Below are positions 41,684 through 50,874 of a DNA stretch of 64,000 bases, piece after piece (position 1 is the first letter of the stretch; every line of letters begins with the position of its first letter). Under the pieces are notes generated by a model, which ran no database searches, was not told the origin of the DNA, and saw only the letters and a list, made by a program, of their open reading frames with translations. This DNA comes from Ferdinandcohnia sp036965045 (GTDB taxonomy: Bacteria > Bacillota > Bacilli > Bacillales > Bacillaceae_L), in assembly GCF_036965045.1 (NCBI RefSeq), contig NZ_JBALOV010000032.1, forward strand, positions 1 through 64,000, written 5' to 3'. The position numbers and the translations under genes are program-made.

Positions 41684-43436
41684 ACCGCAACTAGCAATGG
41701 ACAGAATCGGTACCATAAAAAGAATTTGGTCCTATCTTGCGGTCAATCATAAATTATTGATGGCCGTACTTGCAATGGTTGTAGTAAGCTCTGGACTTGG
41801 TCTGCTTGGTCCGTTCCTATTAGGAAAAGGGATCGATGAATACATCGTCACGAAGGATCATAAAGGGATTCTCGTTCTTTTACTAGGGCTAGGAGTCGTT
41901 TATATTCTTCATTCCCTCTCATTATGGTATCAAGCTTATTGGATGGTAGGTATCGCTCAAAATACAGTATTTTCGATGAGGACAGAGCTTTTCGAACAAT
42001 TGCATCGATTACCGATTCATTTTTTTGACAAACGTCAACATGGTGAGCTCATGAGTCGGATTACAAATGATATCGAAAATGTAAGCTCAACTTTGAATAC
42101 ATCTGTCATTCAAATCTTTTCAAGTTTACTAACGCTGATAGGGACAGTGGCAATTATGCTTTGGTTGAGCCCACTCTTAACCTTAATCACAATGATTATT
42201 ATTCCAATCATGTTTATCGGGATAAAGTGGATCACGAAACGGACTGGGAAGCTATTTAAGGAACAACAGCGTTATTTAGGTGAACTAAACGGATATATTG
42301 AGGAGACGATATCGGGTCAACGAATTGTAAAAACATTTTCACAAGAGGAAACCGTGATGAGTGACTTCTTAGAAAAAAGCAAAAAATTGAAGAAAGCGGG
42401 CTATTATGCCCAGGCATATTCTGGCTTTATTCCGAAGTTGATGAACGTGTTAAATAACTTAAGCTTCGCGGTAATTGCCGGGATTGGCGGTATACTTGCT
42501 TTGAATGGACATATCACGATTGGAACAATCGTCATTTTTGCCGAGTATTCAAGACAATTTACCCGACCTCTCAATGATTTGGCCAACCAATTCAACACAT
42601 TACTTTCAGCCATTGCAGGTGCTGAACGTGTGTTTGATATTTTAGACGAGGATATTGAGGCTAAGGATGAAACGAATGCGAAAAAAATGAACCATATCCA
42701 AGGTAATGTCAAATTCAATCATGTCTCTTTTTCCTATGAAAAAGAAGGGCATACAATTAGAGATGTTTCATTTGAAGTAAAACCCGGGCAATCTGTGGCT
42801 TTTGTTGGTCCAACAGGTGCAGGAAAAACAACAATTGTTAATTTATTGTCTCGATTTTACGAGCCAAATTCTGGTTTAATTTTAATTGATGGGGTAAATA
42901 CGTCATCGATACCTAGAGAAAGCCTACGCCAAAATATGGGCTTTGTCCTGCAGGATACATATTTATTTCAAGCATCTATCATGGAGAATATTCGTTACGG
43001 AAGACTAGACGCATCTGATGAAGAAATAATTGAGGCAGCAAAATTAGCAAATGCTCATTCCTTTATTATGAAGCTGCCAAATCAATACCAGACCATTTTG
43101 AACCAGGATGGCAGCGGAATAAGCCAAGGCCAAAAGCAGCTACTTTCGATTGCCAGAGCAATCTTAGCAAATCCATCTATACTAATTCTTGATGAAGCAA
43201 CAAGCAGTATTGATACAGTCACAGAAATGAAAATTCAAGAAGCACTTCAGCGATTAATGAAGGGAAAGACGAGCTTTATTATTGCACACCGATTGAATAC
43301 CATTGAAAAAGCAGACCATATTATTGTCTTGAATGAGGGAGTAATTGTGGAAAATGGAAATCATGCATCGTTATTAGAACAAAAGGGCTATTATTACAAT
43401 TTACATAATCGTCAACTTGAAAATCAAGTGATCTAG
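41640..43436 (+). CDS. ABC exporter half-transporter, subunit with the consensus Walker site
   Basis: 598 aa from the ATG after GAGGGGGG, overlapping the upstream subunit by 44 nt. Transmembrane domain, then NBD with Walker A GPTGAGKTT, Walker B LILDEATSSID (intact Glu) and switch His in IIAHRLNTI. The signature is altered to ISQGQKQL. Combined with LSGGQ from its partner this gives one hydrolysing and one degenerate ATP site, so the two proteins must act as a heterodimer. Tight overlap supports equal synthesis. Confidence 0.88.
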   Translation: MSTRMNRANQNHGDKPQLAMDRIGTIKRIWSYLAVNHKLLMAVLAMVVVSSGLGLLGPFLLGKGIDEYIVTKDHKGILVLLLGLGVVYILHSLSLWYQAYWMVGIAQNTVFSMRTELFEQLHRLPIHFFDKRQHGELMSRITNDIENVSSTLNTSVIQIFSSLLTLIGTVAIMLWLSPLLTLITMIIIPIMFIGIKWITKRTGKLFKEQQRYLGELNGYIEETISGQRIVKTFSQEETVMSDFLEKSKKLKKAGYYAQAYSGFIPKLMNVLNNLSFAVIAGIGGILALNGHITIGTIVIFAEYSRQFTRPLNDLANQFNTLLSAIAGAERVFDILDEDIEAKDETNAKKMNHIQGNVKFNHVSFSYEKEGHTIRDVSFEVKPGQSVAFVGPTGAGKTTIVNLLSRFYEPNSGLILIDGVNTSSIPRESLRQNMGFVLQDTYLFQASIMENIRYGRLDASDEEIIEAAKLANAHSFIMKLPNQYQTILNQDGSGISQGQKQLLSIARAILANPSILILDEATSSIDTVTEMKIQEALQRLMKGKTSFIIAHRLNTIEKADHIIVLNEGVIVENGNHASLLEQKGYYYNLHNRQLENQVI

Positions 43437-43524
43437 AAACCTTTTGACCAAAAATTACCTTTTATAATCTTTTCGGTATCCTCAAAAGATAAGGCTAAAT
43501 AAGAATAAAAGGTGATGTCAAAAA

Positions 43525-43971
43525 ATGAGACATTTTAAAGCTCTCGGAATTAAATTTATTATCATATCAATTGTCCTGTTGTCTCTGTTTGGAATTTTCA
43601 GAGGGGCATCTATTAGCAAAATACTTGTTATGAGCCTTCTTGTTACGGGGATTGCATACCTCATTGGTGATGTATTTACGTTACCAAGGATGGGCAATTT
43701 ATTTGCTACCTTGGCAGACTTCGGATTGTCATTTTTCTCGATTTGGCTATTGAGCTATTTGTTGTTGGAAAACACGTCCTCATTAATCACAGCATCTCTT
43801 ACTGCTGCTGCAGTCATAACTGCATGTGAGGCCCTTTTCCATGCCTACATGAAAGAAAAGGTAATCGGTGACGAAAAACGGAATCAAGGAACACAAAAAT
43901 TTGAACCCAGTTATCAATCAGAGTTTGCAGAAGAATATGAGAGTGAACGAAGGGACCCGAAAAAGAAATAA
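43525..43971 (+). CDS. yndM: YndM family membrane protein (DUF2512)
   Basis: 148 aa. Four membrane helices in the first 115 residues (KFIIISIVLLSLFGIF, SLLVTGIAYLIGDVFTLP, FGLSFFSIWLLSYLLL, ITASLTAAAVITA) and an acidic-basic cytosolic tail. The GDVFTLPRMGN loop is the family signature. Function unknown. Ribosome site AAGGTGATG. Confidence 0.85.
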   Translation: MRHFKALGIKFIIISIVLLSLFGIFRGASISKILVMSLLVTGIAYLIGDVFTLPRMGNLFATLADFGLSFFSIWLLSYLLLENTSSLITASLTAAAVITACEALFHAYMKEKVIGDEKRNQGTQKFEPSYQSEFAEEYESERRDPKKK

Positions 43972-43978
43972 AAAAGTT

Positions 43979-44010
43979 GCGGCTAAATCGTACAGATTTA
44001 GTCTTTTTTA
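43979..44010 (+). terminator. Terminator of yndM
   Basis: GGCTAAATC (43981-43989) pairs with GATTTAGTC (43995-44003), followed by TTTTTT. Confidence 0.8.
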
Positions 44011-44090
44011 TTGCTTCTAGAAGGATTCATGCGATATTTGTTGAATATTGAAGAAAAGGAATATTTTTACCAAAGGGAGAGACATAAATT

Positions 44091-46076
44091 GTGATCAAAG
44101 CGGAAACAGATCCCGTTTTAATACAAATGGTACAAGAAAAAGACATGGGCGCCATTATTAATTGGTTTGAACAACGAAAAGAGAGTCTGTATAAACTTGC
44201 ATGGACATATATGAAAAATACCGAGGACATTCAAGATGTTTTTTACCAAGTAATGCTAAAAATAGGGGCTCTACCTGTAAAACAAAGAAAGAATCCTAAT
44301 TTTGAAAAATGGTTTTTTTTATTTTTTATCGAGGAATGTAAAAAAAGAAGAGTGCAAGAAGATTTAGATGATGTTCTGATTTTAACCTATATATTGGGAT
44401 TTTCACAGAATGAGGTAGCAGAGATTCTTGAGATTTCAGCTCAAATAGTGAAAGAACGACTATATCAAGGAATTCAGAAATTAAACAGTGCTGAGCAAGC
44501 TCACTATCAGGAATTATATATTGATTATTTAAGTCGAGAATTAAACCGACCAGAGAAAATTGCACTTGAAATCCATTTACATTCATGTAAAAGCTGTCAG
44601 CAAAGCTTAGCTAGTTTCCAGCAGACAATATCCTCTATTATCGATGAAGCTAATGCAATTGTAGTCCCGGGAGATTTTTTGGAGCCTGTCATCACAAAAT
44701 TAAAGACAGAAGAAGAGGCAAAAAGAAATAAAAAAAAGAAACGTACTACCATTGGTGTTGGAGTAGCTTCATTACTCTTTTTACTCATCCTAATTGGTTA
44801 TTTCACAAACGCATTTGCTTACATGTATTATTCATGGCTAGATTGGCAAGACAAGGAGGACGAGCAATTACTTAACTTTTATAAAAGTGGCATAGGAGAG
44901 CCTCTCAATCTTGTCCAAGAATCAAATGGACTAAAAATAACGATAAAAAGTGCCATAGCAGATGATTTTCAAACCCTGATTTATTATGAGGTCGAGAACC
45001 TTGAAGGAAAAGATCAATATGGTATAAATTTTTGGGATGGTGTATATTTTGAGGATGAATTTGGAACCTTTGACCAGCAGGCCTATCCGATTAATCACTT
45101 ACCCATTCAGCCATTAGAAAGTGATGGAACTGTATTTAAAGGAAAGCTCGGGCTATTACCAGTATCGTCAGAGGCTAAAACAATAAAATTAAATATTTCA
45201 AGACTCCAAAAGATCGGAAATGATTCCGAAGATCCAGTTTGGATGGATTACAACAGCGATGTCAGTTTTACCCCTGGGAATTGGAGTTTCGAAATACCAA
45301 TTAAAAAGCAAGCTTCGATCGAGTATCCTGTCGATGAAAAATTAACAGTGGATGGTTTACCTATTGAGATAAATAAATTGATTATGGCTCCAACTGTAAC
45401 AGCCCTACAATATAGTTATAAACCAAATGCAGTTGAAAAAAATATTAATGAATTATTTTTTAAAGGAATTGAAACAAAAGAAAAGACTGCAAAACCGATT
45501 GGTTATGGATGGAATTTTCCAGTGCAGAATAATACGAATGAATATTTCTCCTTTCAGTCTTTATTTGATTCTCTTTATTTTGATGATACAAAAGAGGCTC
45601 GTGTCCATCTACATTCATTGTCTTATTATATGAATGATTTATTCAACGTTGAGTTTAATATGAATCAACCGTTTCCGCAAGCTTTTGAATATCTTGGTAG
45701 TGAAATTTCAATCAACAAGGTTGAGCCCGGATTACCTACAAAAATTGAAGTATCAGCTGAAATGACTGAAGATCGAATATTTGAATCAATCGACTTTGAG
45801 ATACTTGGTCAAAACAATACCTCAGCAGTGTCAATGGGGATTAGTAGTATGGAGGGAGTATTGGTCGATCGACATGGAAAGAGGTATGATCCTTATGAGT
45901 TCAATTATTACGCCATTCAGGATGTAGACGAGCTTCCGCGCCATTACCAAACGGAGATATTAATTGAGATTCATAATGATGCATCGGATGAAGAATTTAT
46001 TCCTAGTTCGTTACAAATTCGCGGATATCAGAGCACTACTTATGTAGATGAAGTGATTACTTTTGAATTAAAATAA
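44091..46076 (+). CDS. ECF sigma factor fused to zinc anti-sigma and DUF4179-type sensor domain, 661 aa
   Basis: Starts at GTG after AAAGGGAGAG. Residues 20-80 resemble sigma region 2 (SLYKLAWTYMKNTEDIQDVF), residues 90-132 region 4 with a helix-turn-helix (GFSQNEVAEILEISAQIVKE). A zinc anti-sigma motif follows (H162-x3-C166-x2-C169 in EIHLHSCKSCQQ). One membrane segment lies at about 222-240, then about 420 extracellular residues of the DUF4179/DUF5643 type. Normally the sigma factor and the membrane anti-sigma are two genes; here they are one reading frame with no stop. Release of the sigma part would need proteolysis or a conformational change. Ends at a terminator shared with mntR. Confidence 0.82.
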   Translation: MIKAETDPVLIQMVQEKDMGAIINWFEQRKESLYKLAWTYMKNTEDIQDVFYQVMLKIGALPVKQRKNPNFEKWFFLFFIEECKKRRVQEDLDDVLILTYILGFSQNEVAEILEISAQIVKERLYQGIQKLNSAEQAHYQELYIDYLSRELNRPEKIALEIHLHSCKSCQQSLASFQQTISSIIDEANAIVVPGDFLEPVITKLKTEEEAKRNKKKKRTTIGVGVASLLFLLILIGYFTNAFAYMYYSWLDWQDKEDEQLLNFYKSGIGEPLNLVQESNGLKITIKSAIADDFQTLIYYEVENLEGKDQYGINFWDGVYFEDEFGTFDQQAYPINHLPIQPLESDGTVFKGKLGLLPVSSEAKTIKLNISRLQKIGNDSEDPVWMDYNSDVSFTPGNWSFEIPIKKQASIEYPVDEKLTVDGLPIEINKLIMAPTVTALQYSYKPNAVEKNINELFFKGIETKEKTAKPIGYGWNFPVQNNTNEYFSFQSLFDSLYFDDTKEARVHLHSLSYYMNDLFNVEFNMNQPFPQAFEYLGSEISINKVEPGLPTKIEVSAEMTEDRIFESIDFEILGQNNTSAVSMGISSMEGVLVDRHGKRYDPYEFNYYAIQDVDELPRHYQTEILIEIHNDASDEEFIPSSLQIRGYQSTTYVDEVITFELK

Positions 46077-46103
46077 AAAAGCTCAGACATCTGAGCTTTT
46101 TTT
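46075..46103. terminator. Bidirectional terminator between the sigma fusion and mntR
   Basis: AAAAAGCTCAGA pairs with TCTGAGCTTTTT around CA. Confidence 0.85.
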
Positions 46104-46524
46104 ACATCTTTTCGCTGCGGAATTGTAAGTATTGCTTTTTAGCGGAAGGGTTCTCTTCAAAAAAGTCAATCAAAGTTGACAAACAAAGAGAGGTTTCCTT
46201 ACTAATATAATGCTCGAGTTTCTCCACTTCTTCATAAATATTTTTATCCTGTACGCCAATCATTTTTAAAAAGTCTTCTAGCATTTCATGTTTTTCGACT
46301 AGTTTTTTTGCGATTGTTGTTCCTTTATCGGTGAGTACAAAGCCTCTGTATTTTTCATATATACCAAATCCTTCCTCGTCCAATTTTTGCATCATCTTTG
46401 TGACGGAAGAAGGGAGGACATTTAATGAAGAAGCAATATCTACGCTTCGGGCGTAGCCTTTTTGCTGAATGGATAAGTAAATCTTTTCTAAATAATCTTC
46501 CATACTTGGTGTTGGAATCGTCAT
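46102..46524 (-). CDS. mntR: Manganese transport regulator MntR
   Basis: 140 aa DtxR-family Mn2+-sensing repressor. Winged helix: YARSVDIASSLNVLPSSVTKMMQKLDEEGF. Metal ligands match B. subtilis MntR with an offset of two: Asp and Glu in SMEDYLEKIYL, His in EKHEMLEDFL, and Glu, Glu, His in VEKLEHYIS. When loaded with Mn2+ it represses Mn uptake genes and activates efflux. No uptake gene is adjacent. Confidence 0.93.
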   Translation of the reverse strand: MTIPTPSMEDYLEKIYLSIQQKGYARSVDIASSLNVLPSSVTKMMQKLDEEGFGIYEKYRGFVLTDKGTTIAKKLVEKHEMLEDFLKMIGVQDKNIYEEVEKLEHYISKETSLCLSTLIDFFEENPSAKKQYLQFRSEKM

Positions 46525-46584
46525 TACCGCCTTTCCAAGAACTTCTATTACTATTATATAATGAAACGCGGGTAATTTTCTATC

Positions 46585-47541
46585 TTAATCCTCTTCTTGT
46601 AGTCGAATATCTTTTAATCGAAAGCCTATAGATGTGCTTAAATCTAGTACATCCAACGACACAACCGCATTTTCAGGCATATCTAAATCCGAAAAAGTGA
46701 TAGTACCACTTTGGTCTTTTGTGATTTCATATAATTCATAGTCTGCTAGATTTAATCGGTAGGCAACATCTTTCTTTTTCTCTACCGTAAAAGTCAAACT
46801 GTTATCTGAAACTGTAGATAATTCTGGTGTTTTCAGCTTGCGATCCTCATCAATCTTTATTCCTGTTTTTTGTTCTATAAATTGTTGTAGATTATCATTG
46901 CCGAGGATATTTTCTAGTTTTTGATTTTCATGCTCTGTCCGCATATAGAATGCCTCATTCGTATAAACATCGTCGAAATCGGCTTCATCTGCTGCTCCGT
47001 ATAACAGAACATAATCATCAGCAAATATTTCTTGCGGGTACCATTCATGTGCCGAAACAGAGTAATGCAAGAATGAATTCCAAAGTACAGGCATATAATT
47101 GAGCCCTCTTAGTTTTGCCCATTTTGAAAACGGAAAATGGTGAGAAGGAAAATAATAATAGGCAAAATGATGACCGTACTCATGTGATAATGTATCTCGG
47201 TATTCGCGTGCATCAGAATGTTCATTACCATTGTAAAGGGTAATGCTGCTAATCAAAGGATGGTATATGCCAGTAATCATACTATTTGAAGGCGAGGGAC
47301 CGTCCATGACTCGAACTTCCTGCAAAAGGTTAAATTCCTCACCATGTTTATTTTTAGTTAACTCTTTATATAATTCTTCTAATTGTAATTCATCCCAATT
47401 TTGCGAGTAACTTAGGAATGAAGTCCCTTCCGGCGATACATATTTGGCATAATAGGAAGGGTTATACGATTTTGGGTCCAAGCTTAGTAAAATAGGAAGA
47501 CTGCAAAATAATAATAAAAAAACAATAACTTTTTTCTTCAT
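46585..47541 (-). CDS. Secreted or membrane-anchored HEYGHH metallopeptidase of unknown family
   Basis: 318 aa starting MKKKVIVFLLLFCSLPILLS, a signal peptide or anchor. The zinc site is SHEYGHHFAYYYF near residue 140 with a downstream acidic motif WYPQEIFADDYVLLYG about 55 residues later; the Glu there would be the third ligand. The C-terminal 90 residues look like a beta domain (fibronectin-like). I do not recognise a described family. ATG chosen because GGGAGTGA precedes it. Confidence 0.65.
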   Translation of the reverse strand: MKKKVIVFLLLFCSLPILLSLDPKSYNPSYYAKYVSPEGTSFLSYSQNWDELQLEELYKELTKNKHGEEFNLLQEVRVMDGPSPSNSMITGIYHPLISSITLYNGNEHSDAREYRDTLSHEYGHHFAYYYFPSHHFPFSKWAKLRGLNYMPVLWNSFLHYSVSAHEWYPQEIFADDYVLLYGAADEADFDDVYTNEAFYMRTEHENQKLENILGNDNLQQFIEQKTGIKIDEDRKLKTPELSTVSDNSLTFTVEKKKDVAYRLNLADYELYEITKDQSGTITFSDLDMPENAVVSLDVLDLSTSIGFRLKDIRLQEED

Positions 47542-47675
47542 GTTCGTACTCACTCCCATAAGTCATTTTATCATTCTTAAACCCAATGAATCTCTGTTTT
47601 ATTTTGCCAGATTGAATTCCTCGATTATAATGGGAAAGGAAGAATTTAAACTTATAGTATAGGTTGGTGAAGAAA

Positions 47676-48410
47676 ATGAATCGTGTTGTTATCGTAACGG
47701 GAGCAGCAAACGGGATCGGTAAAGGGATTGTAAAAGCGTATGCAGATATTGGGTCTAAGGTTGTTTTAGCAGATTTGGATGCTGAGGCTGGTAGTAAACT
47801 TTCAAGAGAAATTAACGAACAGGGCTCTGAAGCTATTTTTATCAAAACAGATGTAAGAAGCGAACAGGATATCCTCAAATTGGTAAACCAAACTTTTCAA
47901 ACATATGGTAAAATTGATATTTTAATAAACAATGCCGGGAAAAATCTATTCAAGTCACCATTCGATGTAACAGTTGAAGAATGGGATGATGTAATCAATA
48001 CAAATTTGCGAAGTGTTTTCCTTTGTTCGAGAGAAGCCGCAAAATATATGAAAGAATCTGGTGGCTCAATTGTTAATATTGCTTCTACGAGAGCGATCAT
48101 GTCTGAACCTCACTCTGAAGGCTATGCAGCAACAAAGGGCGGAATCGTTGCAATTACTCATGCACTTGCTGCTTCATTATCGGAATATCGAATTACGGTT
48201 AATGCAATTTCTCCAGGATGGATTGAAACGGGTGACTATGAGGAACTTCGAAAAATGGACCACGACCAACATTTTTCAAAACGAGTCGGAAATCCAGCGG
48301 ATATTGCGAGTGCATGTCTTTACTTGACCGATCCGAAGAATAATTTTGTTAATGGAATTAATCTTGTCGTAGACGGTGGAATGACAAGAAAAATGATATA
48401 TGAGGAGTAA
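47676..48410 (+). CDS. SDR family oxidoreductase
   Basis: 244 aa classical short-chain dehydrogenase: cofactor motif VTGAANGIGKG, VVLADLDAEAG (Asp suggesting NAD+ preference), ILINNAGKN, catalytic Ser in NIASTRA, YAATKGG with Tyr and Lys, and SPGWIETGDY. It ends VNGINLVVDGGMTRKM. Substrate unknown; closest in style to glucose dehydrogenase or 3-oxoacyl reductase-like enzymes. It is 23 nt upstream of exoA, so probably cotranscribed. Confidence 0.87.
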   Translation: MNRVVIVTGAANGIGKGIVKAYADIGSKVVLADLDAEAGSKLSREINEQGSEAIFIKTDVRSEQDILKLVNQTFQTYGKIDILINNAGKNLFKSPFDVTVEEWDDVINTNLRSVFLCSREAAKYMKESGGSIVNIASTRAIMSEPHSEGYAATKGGIVAITHALAASLSEYRITVNAISPGWIETGDYEELRKMDHDQHFSKRVGNPADIASACLYLTDPKNNFVNGINLVVDGGMTRKMIYEE

Positions 48411-48433
48411 CATAGAGAGGAAGCTTTAAATTT

Positions 48434-49189
48434 ATGAAACTAGTATCTTGGAATGTAAATGGATTAAGGGCTTGTGTCAAAAAAGGATTTTTAGATTATT
48501 TTCACGAAATGGATGCCGATATTTTTTGTGTACAGGAAACAAAACTTCAAGAAGGCCAAATTGAATTAGAGCTTGATGGCTATCATCAATATTGGAATTA
48601 TGCACTTAAAAAAGGGTATTCAGGGACTGCTGTATTTACAAAAGAGAAGCCACTCTCGGTTTCTTATGGTGTTGGTGATGAGAATGAAGAAGCTGAAGGA
48701 CGAATTCTTACTTTAGAATTTTCTGATTTTTATTTAATCAATGTTTACACACCGAATTCACAACGAGATCTTGCACGGCTTGATTTCCGCCTCGACTGGG
48801 AGGATCGTATGCGCAACTATCTCATTCATTTAAATGAAAAAAAGCCAATTGTCCTTTGTGGCGATTTAAATGTTGCTCATTCCGCCATCGATTTAAAGAA
48901 TGCAAAGTCGAATCGAGGAAATTCTGGATTCACTGATCAAGAACGCAGTAAAATGACTGATTTACTAAACTCTGGTTTTGTGGATTCCTTCAGACATTTT
49001 TATCCAGATATGACCGATCAATATACATGGTGGAGTTATATGCGAAATGTCCGTGAAAAGAATATTGGGTGGCGTATTGATTACTTTATCGTTTCCGAAC
49101 AGTTTACGGACGGTTTAAAGGATTCTCAAATCCATTCCCACGTCATGGGCAGCGATCATTGCCCAGTCGTTTTGTTAATTGAAGAGTAG
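48434..49189 (+). CDS. exoA: Exodeoxyribonuclease III / AP endonuclease ExoA
   Basis: 251 aa, same size as B. subtilis ExoA. It starts MKLVSWNVNGLRACVKKGFL. Catalytic residues are visible in CVQETKL (Glu), NVYTPNSQ (Tyr), CGDLNVAH (Asp, Asn), and the final MGSDHCPV (Asp, His). It cuts abasic DNA and repairs 3' ends. With the Fpg/Nei enzyme and endonuclease IV it is the third base-excision repair gene in the window. Ribosome site GAGAGGAAG. Confidence 0.95.
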   Translation: MKLVSWNVNGLRACVKKGFLDYFHEMDADIFCVQETKLQEGQIELELDGYHQYWNYALKKGYSGTAVFTKEKPLSVSYGVGDENEEAEGRILTLEFSDFYLINVYTPNSQRDLARLDFRLDWEDRMRNYLIHLNEKKPIVLCGDLNVAHSAIDLKNAKSNRGNSGFTDQERSKMTDLLNSGFVDSFRHFYPDMTDQYTWWSYMRNVREKNIGWRIDYFIVSEQFTDGLKDSQIHSHVMGSDHCPVVLLIEE

Positions 49190-49285
49190 ATAAAATTTTA
49201 AGGAATACTTTAAAGTAGGACAAACATAGATTACAATAAGAATGCTTATCGTTTTGTGATAATAGCATCTTATTTGGAGGTTAAC

Positions 49286-49900
49286 ATGCAAAACTGGATT
49301 ACGGATTTTATGGATCAATTTGGGTATTTTGGAATTTTTCTCTTAATTGCACTAGAAAATATCTTCCCACCGATTCCATCTGAGGTCATTTTAACTGCTG
49401 GTGGATTTATGACTACAATAACAAAATTAACCGTGACAGGGGTTATAATTGCCGCAACAATCGGTTCGGTTGTAGGGGCGATTATCCTTTACGGAATTGG
49501 TCGTTTACTTGATGTGGAGCGCTTGGAGAAAATTGTTGATCGTTATGGTCGCTTTTTACGGGTAACAAAAGAGGATATTCATAAAGCAGACGCCTGGTTT
49601 GATAAGTACGGATATTGGACTGTATTTTTCTGCCGTATGGTTCCATTAATTAGAAGTTTGATCTCAATTCCAGCCGGGATGTCGAATATGAACTTTTGGA
49701 TGTTCATTTTATTTACGACACTTGGAACATTAATCTGGAATGTGATTCTTGTGATGTTAGGAGCTATGTTCGGAGAATCTTGGGATGTCATAGTTCATTA
49801 CATGGACATATACTCAAATATTACGTATGCATTAATCGCGTTAGCGGGAATTGGATTTCTTGTTATCTTTTTCACCAAGAGAAGATCTAAAACGAGATAA
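49286..49900 (+). CDS. DedA family membrane protein
   Basis: 204 aa from the ATG after TTGGAGG. DedA features: YFGIFLLIALENIFPPIPSE near the N terminus, GSVVGAIILYGIGR, and the Arg-containing re-entrant motif VFFCRMVPLIRSLISIPAGM (usual Gly replaced by Cys). Members of this superfamily include flippases for undecaprenyl phosphate and other lipids. The next gene makes undecaprenyl phosphate, which supports a role in carrier-lipid recycling. Confidence 0.87.
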   Translation: MQNWITDFMDQFGYFGIFLLIALENIFPPIPSEVILTAGGFMTTITKLTVTGVIIAATIGSVVGAIILYGIGRLLDVERLEKIVDRYGRFLRVTKEDIHKADAWFDKYGYWTVFFCRMVPLIRSLISIPAGMSNMNFWMFILFTTLGTLIWNVILVMLGAMFGESWDVIVHYMDIYSNITYALIALAGIGFLVIFFTKRRSKTR

Positions 49901-49924
49901 TAAAAAAGGAGTACATTATATCTG

Positions 49925-50755
49925 ATGGAGATTATTGAAATTATTAAAGCCATAATTTTAGGAATGGTTGAAGGACTCACAGAATTTGCACCTGTTTCTT
50001 CAACAGGACACATGATTATCGTTGATGATATGTGGCTAAAAACACAGGAGTTTCTTGGGAAGTACCCCGCCAATACATTTAAGGTTGTCATCCAACTTGG
50101 CTCTATTTTAGCTGTTGTTGTTGTATTTAAAGACCGGTTTATTGATTTATTAGGTCTCAATCGCAAAAATAAAATCGTTCCAGTTGGAGCAAAGCATTTA
50201 CGATTAACACATATTATTGTTGGCTTAATTCCAGCTGGCGTACTAGGTGTTTTATTTGAGGATACAATTGATGATTATTTATTTACAACAGAAACAGTAT
50301 TAATAGGACTAGTTATTGGTGCGATTTTAATGATTATTGCAGACCGTTACAGTAAAAACCATCCTAATACGCAAACCGTCGATCAAATTACGTATAAACA
50401 AGCCTTAACCGTAGGACTCATTCAATGTTTATCCTTATGGCCAGGCTTTTCACGATCAGGTGCCACCATTTCAGGTGGTGTTCTGGTAGGATTAAGCCAT
50501 AGAGCAGCAGCCGATTTTACTTTTATCATGGCCGTACCAATTATGGCGGGTGCAAGCGGAATCTCCCTTCTTAAAAACATTGAGTATTTTCAAATGGATG
50601 CACTTCCTGTATTCATTGCAGGGTTCATTAGTGCTTTCATATTCGCTCTTATTTCAATTCGATTCTTCTTACGTTTAATTGATAAGATTAAGTTATTGCC
50701 TTTCGCGATTTACCGCATTGTTCTAGCCGCTGTCATTTATTTTGTATTTTTATAA
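49925..50755 (+). CDS. uppP: Undecaprenyl-diphosphatase UppP (BacA)
   Basis: 276 aa with about eight membrane helices. Active-site motifs are EGLTEFAPVSSTGHM near residue 17 and WPGFSRSGATISGG near residue 170. It removes a phosphate from undecaprenyl diphosphate outside the cell so the carrier can be reused for wall synthesis; it can confer low bacitracin resistance when abundant. It follows the DedA gene by 24 nt and is likely in the same operon. Confidence 0.95.
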   Translation: MEIIEIIKAIILGMVEGLTEFAPVSSTGHMIIVDDMWLKTQEFLGKYPANTFKVVIQLGSILAVVVVFKDRFIDLLGLNRKNKIVPVGAKHLRLTHIIVGLIPAGVLGVLFEDTIDDYLFTTETVLIGLVIGAILMIIADRYSKNHPNTQTVDQITYKQALTVGLIQCLSLWPGFSRSGATISGGVLVGLSHRAAADFTFIMAVPIMAGASGISLLKNIEYFQMDALPVFIAGFISAFIFALISIRFFLRLIDKIKLLPFAIYRIVLAAVIYFVFL

Positions 50756-50759
50756 GTTG

Positions 50760-50790
50760 AAAACATCTCTATTTAGGGATGTTTTTTTTA
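50760..50790 (+). terminator. Terminator of the dedA-uppP unit
   Basis: AAACATCTCT pairs with AGGGATGTTT around ATTT, followed by TTTTTT. Confidence 0.75.
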
Positions 50791-50874
50791 TGGCTCTTCA
50801 TATTACGGTCAATTTTGTGTAAAATATGGAAAAGTTCCAAACTTGTACAAAAATACTAGAAAAAGGGGAGATCA

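Noticed and set aside
49240..49270. TTATC/GATAA dyad before the DedA gene as a Fur box
   Set aside because: Only short half-sites match and spacing does not fit the 7-1-7 arrangement.
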